Below are positions 1-8,137 of a stretch of 64,000 nt of DNA, in pieces. The translations under genes were made by a program, and so were the position numbers. The stretch comes from Cryptomeria japonica (taxonomy: Eukaryota > Streptophyta > Pinopsida > Cupressales > Cupressaceae). The notes under the pieces were generated by a model. It searched no databases. It saw only the letters and a list, made by a program, of their open reading frames with translations, and was not told the origin of the DNA. Numbering within the stretch: position 1 is the first letter of the stretch; the number at the start of each line of letters is the position of its first letter. The DNA lies in assembly GCF_030272615.1 (NCBI RefSeq), contig NC_081414.1, forward strand, positions 524,008,137-524,072,136, given 5' to 3'.

Positions 1-1769
1 AGTATCTTTCAGGCTCGTTGCGATCACATTCATGCACACATACATCCATCCATCCCAACCATGGCTTGTTATTTGATCTACAATTAAGAAAGTACTCCAT
101 GCGTCTAGCATCCCACCTTTTCATAAGTCAGGTCTACAAACTGGGGGCAATACCCTTACCCTAGTGATGGAAGTGGATTCTACATTGTCTTATGTGTAAT
201 TACGATCTTCATTTAGGCAATCATCAGAAAATATCAAAAACATTCAAAAATGTCTCGCAAAATCCAAAAACATTCAAAAATGACTCCTAAAATCCAAAAA
301 CATCGAAAAACCATCGAAAAATCACACAAAAACATGGCAACACCTTGTACATACCCATCCATGCAGATACCAAAACAAACATTGACAAAATACTCACACA
401 CTGACCATTTACCACTCAACCACACAATCAACATCAACAAACCAAACTGTCTTTAAAACAAGGATGCATCCTTCCTTCTCAAAAACAAAGACAAAAGTGA
501 CATTTTCTTTGACAAGAAAATTATGTTAAGATATCAAATACTTGGTTGATTTGTGAGTACAATCGTTTGTTTATCAGTATCGGGATCTTTCAGCATTGTT
601 TTGTCGCGTTTGCGCATTATTTCCGATGAAGTTCTGGGGCATGTACTAATGGTGTCTACGTGGGAAGTTCACTAAGCTACGTGATCTTATGCAAAATGCA
701 GTCATAGATCACTACGGCTTGCTGCCTACAGCGTATACCTCGACCATCTGAGCATGAACCATTACCAAGGATCCATATTCTTTATTCTTTATGTAAATAT
801 GCTGTTTGGTTGCAAGTACAATGCTCATCCTTTGGTTCCTCTTCCTCCAAATTGGATAAAGGTTTTATTTTCTTAGTACGGTATGAACTTGTCTCAGGAT
901 CTGATCAGCCTAAGATCAAGGAGGACGATCCAAGTCATGCACGAAAGGAGATAATCCTTGTCTGTTCCGCAAGCAATACTCAGGTCAACTTGATCCATTA
1001 TATCAAGTTGCTTGTATTAACTTGCTATATAAAATCCATGAAAGGAATACTCAGGTCATCTTGAATCATTATGTCAAGATGCTTGTATTCTCTTCCAACA
1101 TTTTAAAGCTCAATGATGAAAATAGAGCACTATGGATCGTCATTTCACCTCATCTGTTTATATCTTGCATTCCATTGCATATCACCCATCCATTCATTCA
1201 TATGTAGGCTTTTACATGTAAAAATGATTAATAAAAGCTGGTCTTGGATACAATCACGACCGAGTACTTTGATACATCATCAATGCATTATGCAAAGTCT
1301 TAAAACAACCTTGCATTCCTCATAATCATATCATCCTTGCATTTAGGTGCATCTTGCATTACGTCCATTCATGTCATTTTTACACATAAACATTGCATAT
1401 AAGTTCATTATTGACATTCGTTTTCATTAAACAAAATCATTTTCATCATTGCACCAATCATAAATAATTAGATCCATTTATGGGATTAAATTGTCTTTGA
1501 TTATATTAAATCATTTTATAAGCATTCATCTTATATCAATTATCAATTATCATTTTATTAAACTTTTCATCATTTATCATTTGCATTCATTTCTTTATAG
1601 TTAAAAGATGCATTCATTCATTACTAAGTATCTTATAATGTTCATTTTTAGGATTCATTCACATTGCATTTATTATCATTGCATTAAGGTGCAGTTATTA
1701 TCCCCATTAGTTATCATATCATCCCATTATCATTTGCACTTACCAACATATTTAAAACGCATTTAGAAT
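1..1769. other. Post-pol spacer of element A
   Basis: This stretch has no coding region I can support. Bases ~225-330 are A-rich with a repeated CATTCAAAAATG-like word. Similar A-rich ATTCAAAA tracts follow the integrase end in elements B (21670-21765) and F (63720-63800). From about 1300 onward the sequence is rich in CATTCATT and ATCAT words on the plus strand. Confidence 0.5.
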
Positions 1770-2033
1770 CATTCATTTAGGCATTATCATATAAACATTT
1801 GTACTTTACATTTGTTTATTCATCTGCATTCATTTAGGCATTATCATATAAACACTTGTACTTTACATTTGTTTATTCATCTGCATTCATTTAGGCATTA
1901 TCATATAAACACTTGTACTTTACATTTGTTTATTCATCTACATTCATTTTAAATATCATCATATAAACACTTGTCCTTTACATTTGTTTATTCATCTGCA
2001 TTTATCATATAAACATTTGCACTTAAACATTTT
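1770..2033 (+). repeat. 57-bp tandem repeat, about 4.5 copies
   Basis: Units start at 1770, 1827, 1884 and 1941, exactly 57 bp apart, and a partial copy continues to about 2033. The first three are almost identical and the fourth has diverged. Each unit contains TTTATT (for example 1815-1820 and 1872-1877), which reads AATAAA on the minus strand. The array lies 600-860 bp beyond the stop of the antisense PMD ORF, so it could supply repeated polyadenylation signals for that transcript; this is inference. Confidence 0.85.
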
Positions 2034-2161
2034 GTTTATCCATATTACATTCATCTAAAAACACACATCTAGCTGCATATTTATACATCAAATCATTGCA
2101 TTAACATTGTCACATAAATCGTCTCATCATTACATCGCAAAAGGAAACATCATAACATCCA

Positions 2162-2340
2162 GTATACGCATATATCATCATAGGCATTCCATACATAAAG
2201 CATTACATCAAAAATCAAAATACATCATATACATCAAAAATCCTATTCATAAAATCCCGTATAAGCATATCTCATCATAGGCATTCCATACATAAAGCAT
2301 TACATCACCAATCATATACATCATATATATATAAACCTGC
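2162..2340 (+). repeat. Direct repeat with 98-bp period, two copies
   Basis: A block containing GGCATTCCATACATAAAGC occurs near 2182 and again near 2280, 98 bp apart, with similar flanks on both sides. It lies in the spacer downstream of the antisense PMD ORF and has no coding content that I see. Confidence 0.7.
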
Positions 2341-2629
2341 ATCAATATGTCAGTATACAAACATCATAAATCATCATAAAAACATGCATAAAAGAAACAT
2401 CTCATCAAATGCATCCATGAACACATATACCTCTAAGCAATAAATCATCATCATGCATAAGCATCCATACATACTCAAATGCATCTCATCACAATATGGG
2501 ATCTCCTCATATATATCATCTCATATATCAGAGTACAATGAAGTCTACAAAATCGGCTACCAAAGAGCCATCCAAGATACAATCCAAAACATAGACAATG
2601 ATACAACACATGTATGCAAAAATGCTCTC

Positions 2630-4591
2630 TCAGATGCCGCTCTGGCCAGATGTTGTACCTGCCCCACCCCTACCTACTCCACCACTGGTACCTGCCCCAC
2701 CTGATCCATCTCTCCATGGAGGCCTCATCGAACCCCCACTCCCTCCTGCATCCCCTGATCTATCCCGCCTCAACGGACCCATCACTCCCCCACTACTCTG
2801 CATCCTCTGTGATCGCTCGGATCTCGTCTGCCGCATCTGGGTATAACTGAGAGCTCGCTGACTGAATGGCACAACCTGCTCATATAAACCTCGCCAGTAC
2901 TCTATCTCGGCCTGCGCTCGCCCAAACTTCCTCATAGTCTCCCCTGACGGACCCTGTGCTCCTGCTCGGACTCTCTCCTGCAGCTCCGCCAATCTCTCCA
3001 CTGCAGTATCTCTCTCCCGCAGCACCACTGTCAGCTCTGCCTCACGTGCAAATAGCTGCACATCTCTAGCTGCTACCTCCGCCTCTAATCTCTCTACCCG
3101 GGTCTGTAAATAACCTATCATGTGCTCCCGCAGATCCCCAGTAGCTCCCTCCCCCATGGCCATGGCTGCCGCACCTGTATCCATCGGGATCTCTCTCTCC
3201 ATCCCCCTCAGCTGCACTCCTCCCTGCATCAAAGGTCCCTGTGATATCTGCAGTGGTAACCCCCCTCTCCCTCTCCGCTGTCTCGACATCCCCATCCCTC
3301 CTCCACCTCCTCCACCTCCTCCACCACCTCCTCCTCCACCACCACCTCCTCCTCCTCCTCCACCTCCTCCACCACCTCCTCCACCACCACCCCCTCCTCT
3401 CTGTCCCCGTCCCCTCTCATCCTCAAACGCTGGGATCGGCTCAGCTGGGTCTGATATCCATCGGATCGGATGCGCCGCCCGATACTGGGTATACTCTGTT
3501 GTAACCCCTGCATCAACGACCCTCGGTCGTAGATCCCATGGCCTCGCCTGCAGTGTCCGGAACTCTGCCAATGCCTGATCATACGGTAGCACTGGACCCC
3601 ATGCATACCGCTCTCGAATAACTCGAGCATACTCTCCCGATCCGCTAGGCAGTCCCTGCTGCCGTCCAAACTGCCTCATAACCCGTCCTGGCACCTGTCT
3701 CTCCACGTGATACGAAGTCCTCCCAATGAGGAATCGGGTCATGAAGCAATAAGGTAGTGCCACCGCATCATCCTCCCATGGCTCACACTCCAAGTATGGC
3801 CACCAGATCACTGCATCCAAATCATCTAATGCTCGCCGCCACCACTCTAGCTTCCCCAAGTGGGCCTGGCTCATCATACCACTATACATAAACATATAGG
3901 GCTGGTCCACGGCTCGGAATCTCAGACTCACTGGTCGAGTCTCTGGTAGATGCTCCCATGCCCACACATGCAGCAGCGTCATGCCTACTGCAAGCGAACC
4001 TCTCCCCCGGTACACTACCTCGTGCAGCTCCTGGTACATGTGCGCTAGCACGCACGGCCCCCAGGCATATCGGGTCCCCTCTGTCACCATCATCTCAATC
4101 ACCTGTCCCCATCCGACCGCCAATCCATGTGACCACCTGTCTGGACACAGAAGCCCTCCCACGATCCCTGTCAATACTGCTGGAAGGGGCTCATATAGTG
4201 CCGCTATATCCTCCCATGCAATCGAGCCATCATCGATGTATACATCCTCATCAAATATCCGCTGACAGGACACCGTCCCCCAAGATCGATCATATGTCAC
4301 CAGCTGCCCTCGAATCGGAATCCGAAGAATACGCCACACGTCCTCCAAAGTCACCGTCATCTCGCCCTGAGCCAGATGGAACGTGCATGTCTCACTGTGC
4401 CATCGCTCTGCTAAAGTTGTAATCAGGCCGTGATTCATCCGAATCACGGGCATATGCATCACCTCATAGAGCCCAGTAGCCGCAATACAATCTATCTCGA
4501 TCTGAGTCAAACGATCTCGCAACCCCTGTGTCGCGGGGTGGCGCTCACGTAACTGCAACACGCGTAGATCCTCCTGCACATAAACATTCAT
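2630..4591 (-). CDS. Plant mobile domain (PMD) protein, antisense ORF carried by the retrotransposon
   Basis: This is an uninterrupted ORF of 653 codons from the ATG at 4589-4591 to the TGA at 2630-2632. The open frame runs upstream to 4666 but only from a TTG. Residues ~40-370 read as a plant mobile domain (aminotransferase-like, PMD, Pfam PF10536). Visible blocks include ERWHSETCTFH, then GEMTVTLEDVWRILRIPI at ~76-93, and a tryptophan-rich stretch around VIWWPYLECEPWEDD. A run of ~35 glycines follows at ~398-432, then a basic RQRRGRGG segment, a probable coiled coil at ~490-545 and a Gly/Ser/Arg-rich tail. Host PMD proteins (MAIN/MAIL type) act in the nucleus in silencing and genome stability; a role here is inference. 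The coding sequence is GC-richer than its surroundings. A possible splice acceptor (TGTGCAG before GAGGATCTACG) lies just inside the N-terminus, and similarity to the second copy (23327-25203) begins at that point, so the real first exon may lie upstream. Confidence 0.8.
   Translation of the reverse strand: MNVYVQEDLRVLQLRERHPATQGLRDRLTQIEIDCIAATGLYEVMHMPVIRMNHGLITTLAERWHSETCTFHLAQGEMTVTLEDVWRILRIPIRGQLVTYDRSWGTVSCQRIFDEDVYIDDGSIAWEDIAALYEPLPAVLTGIVGGLLCPDRWSHGLAVGWGQVIEMMVTEGTRYAWGPCVLAHMYQELHEVVYRGRGSLAVGMTLLHVWAWEHLPETRPVSLRFRAVDQPYMFMYSGMMSQAHLGKLEWWRRALDDLDAVIWWPYLECEPWEDDAVALPYCFMTRFLIGRTSYHVERQVPGRVMRQFGRQQGLPSGSGEYARVIRERYAWGPVLPYDQALAEFRTLQARPWDLRPRVVDAGVTTEYTQYRAAHPIRWISDPAEPIPAFEDERGRGQRGGGGGGGGGGGGGGGGGGGGGGGGGGGGGGGGGGMGMSRQRRGRGGLPLQISQGPLMQGGVQLRGMEREIPMDTGAAAMAMGEGATGDLREHMIGYLQTRVERLEAEVAARDVQLFAREAELTVVLRERDTAVERLAELQERVRAGAQGPSGETMRKFGRAQAEIEYWRGLYEQVVPFSQRALSYTQMRQTRSERSQRMQSSGGVMGPLRRDRSGDAGGSGGSMRPPWRDGSGGAGTSGGVGRGGAGTTSGQSGI
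3297..3400 (-). repeat. GGN-codon (CTC/CAC) microsatellite encoding poly-glycine
   Basis: On the plus strand this is an uninterrupted mix of CTC and CAC triplets. On the coding strand it gives ~35 glycine codons (GGA/GGT) inside the PMD ORF. The tract stays in frame, with intact coding sequence on both sides. Open frames on the plus strand here (poly-Pro, poly-Leu) are by-products of this repeat. Confidence 0.9.
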
Positions 4592-4862
4592 CAAACCACC
4601 ATCAGTTGTTTTGTTATCAAACTTTCTTAAGTTTAAACCTAGACTATCATCAGATACTTTGATCAAGTATCTTCGGGTCTCAACAGGTAAGCAATCATGG
4701 CCACCTAGACTTCAACAGGCATTTATCCTAACAAATGACCTAAGTCTCATCGGGCTGCTATGGTTCAAAACAACTCCCACTTCACCTCGTCATCCATCCA
4801 TCGCTAGGCATCCGGAGATTTGTTTTGTCCGAAACTAGGGCATCTTGTTATCTTAAGGCAAA

Positions 4863-5167
4863 AGCGCTATTTAATCTACAATAGCGCTCATTCTAACCAA
4901 TAGCACTACAACACCATCAATAGCGCTCAAACAGCCCTACAATAGCGCTACAACAACAAAAGCGCTAAAACCACTCTACAATAGCGCTATTACGGTCAAT
5001 AGCGCTCAATTAACTATACCATAGCGCTAATTAATCAAAGTGCTAAAACTTGCCTACAATAGCGCTCAATAAATTCAACAGCGCTCAAACTAGCCTACAA
5101 AAGCGCTATTGCGGCACAATAGCGCTAATTCATGGAGCAAAAGCGCTAAAAACCTAGTTCCAGCGCT
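4863..5167. promoter_or_regulatory. Array of the palindrome AGCGCT at ~20-bp spacing upstream of the antisense PMD ORF
   Basis: Perfect AGCGCT copies start at 4863, 4883, 4922, 4944, 4961, 4983, 5001, 5023, 5061, 5080, 5102, 5121, 5142 and 5162. One-mismatch copies at 4902 (AGCACT) and 5039 (AGTGCT) fill the two long gaps. The 16 positions span 299 bp between first and last starts, a mean step of about 20 bp (range 16-22). Most copies are preceded by AAT or AAA and followed by A or C. The array ends ~270 bp upstream of the PMD ATG and lies downstream of the minus-strand TATA-like site at 5415-5421. It would therefore be in the leader or an intron of an antisense transcript. Function is unknown. 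Confidence 0.85.
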
Positions 5168-5414
5168 CTTGCTCCGACTTGACTTGGACTCAGCTAAAAA
5201 CATATTAAAAATGCATGAAAAGAAAGTTTTCGACTTGGCGTACCACTGGTCCATAGTCAGCTGGGCGCTGGAATCGTCGCACTCGCTCAAATCGGTGCTC
5301 GGTGATCGGAAACAGCATCGTAGCTCCTCCTTGCTCCTCCAAATGTCATTGTCAGAGCTCAAGTTTTCAACTAGTCGCGGTCACAAATGATCCTATTTTC
5401 ACCCCTTTCACCCC

Positions 5415-5421
5415 ATTTATA
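5415..5421 (-). promoter_or_regulatory. TATA-like box for the antisense PMD unit
   Basis: On the minus strand this reads TATAAAT within a G-rich context (GGGGGGTATAAATGGGG). It points towards the PMD ORF. Element B has a comparable TATAAGA at 26074-26080 in the same relative place. There is no direct evidence of transcription. Confidence 0.4.
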
Positions 5422-5578
5422 CCCCCCGCTATCCCCGTAACTTCACCCTGCTCATCGCCGTGGTCCCCGTGAACTTCCCGAGCCTCCCATTTCTCCTTGT
5501 TTCCCCCGATTTCTTCTATTTTTCACCAGTATGCCTAACTTCTTTTCTTCTACCACCCTGCCAATTTTCATTCTTTTT

Positions 5579-5622
5579 CGAGAGATTGCCCGATTTTTCA
5601 AAATTTTTCGGCCCATCTCTCG
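5579..5622 (+). other. Stem-loop 1 before the 3' LTR of element A
   Basis: CGAGAGAT (5579-5586) pairs with ATCTCTCG (5615-5622) across a 28-nt loop. The second arm runs into a purine-rich tract, CTCGAGGGGGCATA. Element B has the same structure at 26179-26225 with a 10-bp stem and a 27-nt loop of different sequence. Confidence 0.7.
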
Positions 5623-5685
5623 AGGGGGCATACCACCCATTAAATTTACATTTTATGGGGCATTTCTTCACACCTATTTTTCTTT

Positions 5686-5730
5686 CTTTGAAACGACGCG
5701 ATAAACCGCACCGTCTCAAAGAGGGGCAAA
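5686..5730 (+). other. Stem-loop 2 and polypurine tract of element A
   Basis: CTTTGAAAC (5686-5694) and GTCTCAAAG (5713-5721) form a 9-position stem with one mismatch and an 18-nt loop. The second arm overlaps the polypurine tract CAAAGAGGGGCAAA, which abuts the LTR start at 5731. The matching element B structure is at 26280-26315, with the same 18-nt loop length. Confidence 0.7.
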
Positions 5731-7233
5731 TGTAGTCACATAAATCTGTCCATTTTAATTAAATGAATATTTCATATTTATTTGATTAAAAATCCACTAG
5801 CCATCAGTTAATTAAATTAATATTTAATTAATTTATCCCCAAACATTCTTCTATTAATTAAATAAATTATTCAATTTATTTTAAATTAATTCATTAAAAT
5901 CAAATTCCAATCAATTAAATAAATAAAATCAATTTATTTAATTAAATCCCCCTTTTCCTCTTTTAAATAAATTAACATTTATTTAAATCATTTTAAAACC
6001 CACCCCACTTGCATTTTCCTACAAATGCAACTTGCACACATTTTGAAATAAATAAATTTTTATTTTAATAAAATCCTATTTTCCCTCACCCACCAAATCC
6101 ACTTGCAAAATCTAATCCCCTTCTAGATTCTTCTAACCCCTTCCTAATTAGCCTAATCCATCCCCTAATTATTGTCACATTCCTAAGCAAAATGGAGTCA
6201 CTTCTCAAATGGCCCAAAGTCTTCGATAACCATTGAAGGTTTTCAACCTTCAACCACCAAAAACCCCAAAGTCTTTGAAAACCATTAAAGGCTTCCAACT
6301 TTCAACCACTTAATCCACAAAGTCTCCAATAACCATTAATGGTTAATTCAACTCTCCCACATGGTTAAAACATTTGTTTTGACTCAACCTCTACCCAACC
6401 CAAGGGTCTCATCAGGTCATTAATGCTTTGACCATGATTATCTCTTAATCATTTGCACAAAGGTTTATCCTTGGATTAACTCCTAATCCAGTGGGTAATC
6501 CTAATTTAGGCTTGACCCTTAGCCTTTAGATAACCATGAAGTCTTCTCAGGCATTCAATGCCTCCAACCCCTTTCTTTCAACCCAATCCTATGTTGACAC
6601 TTGTCACCATTTCATTGGTGCCAATTGTGCACATGGATCCCCAACTTTCAAGCTTGACCCTTGATTAAACCTTTTAATCCTGGCCATCCATTGCTCCATT
6701 TTTCCTATAAATAGAGCCCATTCCTTCATAATCCAGATCCTGAAAACTTGTAAGCATTTAGACTATAGCCATTTTAGAGAGCATTTAGCATAGCATAACT
6801 AAATCTTTTCTTTTGGTTAAAATACATCATTTTAGCATAAAATTAGCTTTTCATTTCATATGTGGAGCTATACTACAATCTCAATCCTCCATAAGCATCC
6901 ATAGTGCAAAAAGCTACTGAGAGCTACACTATTTTGGAACTTGGAGAGGAGAGGAACAAGGGAGAAGAAGCTAAGGCCATGCTAAGAGGCAGTTGGAGAT
7001 GCCTCATAATCATTTGTTCTATTTATTAGATATATTTAGCATGTCTCTTCTAGTGTCTCTTTTGGAATGCCTTCATCATGTTTTAGTTTTTGATTGACTA
7101 ACGCTAACGTCTTGTGTGTTTTGTGTTCTTTAATCATAGACTAACCTTGTGCCATTTAGGAGGGCATCAGGTGCATATTAACCTTTCTCCCCATTTTGCT
7201 TTCATTCATTTTACCTATCATATTTTTTCAACA
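5731..7233 (+). repeat. 3' LTR of element A (outer end approximate)
   Basis: It begins TGTAGTCACA directly after the polypurine tract. The first ~330 bp are a run of AT-rich near-palindromes (AAATAAAT/ATTTATTT type), as in the LTRs of B and F. A TATA box, TATAAATA, is at 6706-6713. Without the partner LTR the end cannot be fixed. Confidence 0.6.
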
Positions 7234-8137
7234 CAAAATTCAACCCATACACGGTAAAATTGTTAACCTTTCTTAATGCAGCAATTTATCATTACCTATT
7301 TCACTCACAATATATTTCTAGTAAGAATAAACTCTTCTTGCCTATATAAAACCATATTTTAATTTTATATAAAGCCGAAACTGGCACACATACTCATTTA
7401 ACTACAAGGAATCTCAAGGACCAATTGGTTTGAGAAAATAATCATCCAGGTGAAAGATATAATGCTCAAAGTGGCCCATTAACATGTTTCTAAAACACTC
7501 TAAAAGTCTATATGGAATGAGCCTTGAAAACTGACCAAACAAAGAGTTGGGGGGCTACAAATTGGGTAGATGGTAGATAAACCTATAGAGAGTCATGGTG
7601 TACTACCACTTTTAATTGCAGGTCAACCGAGTGTGAAATAATAAATTCTAAAAGGGGTACTGAACTACTGTTTTACACTATCTCATTTGCATAAAACAAC
7701 AAATTGCAAATGATTTGGCTTTGGCAAATAGGTCAAATGAAATAATAGGAGTCTGAAAATGAGCAAGGTAGTACATAATTTTGCAGAGAACATAGGGGAA
7801 TAATAATTTCCTCATGACAATTAACAAGGTGCAAGTTATAGGCCTCCAAAGTAAGCTACTCATGCTTTCCTAGAAATGTGAACCACACAAATTTGTGCAA
7901 ACACTTAAAAGTAGGTGCATCAAAAACATGTTAAAACTTTTTATAGGAGCTTGAAGATGGATATATGGACTTAATGGAATGTTTCCAACACATTCTCCAA
8001 GTGATTTCTCATGAAGTTTACTGAATCCCAACTTATTAGCTCTCAAAAGGGCCCTCTAATAGCTTTTCAGTGGTGTACTTTTTCACACCTTAGCAAATTT
8101 TATATGGCAACCTCTAATTTTTTTCAAAAATTAGAAG
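7234..8137. other. Intergenic stretch, nothing recognised
   Basis: This is AT-rich unique-looking sequence between the LTR of element A and the next coding relic. The short open frames here show no family resemblance that I recognise. Confidence 0.5.

Larger units (their letters stand above)
1..7233 (+). mobile_element. Element A: 3' portion of a Tat-like Gypsy LTR retrotransposon
   Basis: No gag-pol of this element lies in the window, so its class is inferred from shared architecture. Its first ~120 bases resemble the post-integrase spacer of element B near 21850-22000, including a shared CATGGCTTGTTATT word. It carries an antisense PMD ORF in the same place and orientation as element B. 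The ~150 bases before its 3' LTR match element B in two stem-loops and the polypurine tract. The LTR starts TGTAGTCACATAAA, against TGTAGACACCTAAA in B and F, so A is a related but distinct family. The outer LTR end is uncertain because no partner LTR or target duplication is visible; 7233 is a guess at a terminal AACA. Confidence 0.65.

Noticed and set aside
1740-2050. Regular repeats as a CRISPR-like array.
   Set aside because: Units are contiguous 57-bp tandem copies without unique spacers, in a plant retrotransposon.
3120-3578. Plus-strand open frames with poly-Pro and poly-Leu over the PMD gene.
   Set aside because: They are shadows of the GGN microsatellite and of the GC-rich PMD coding sequence on the other strand.
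2630-4591. PMD ORF as an ordinary host gene unrelated to the transposon.
   Set aside because: A second copy occupies the same position and orientation before a 3' LTR in element B, and the conserved pre-LTR hairpins follow in both. Not fully excluded for element A, since its 5' half is outside the window.
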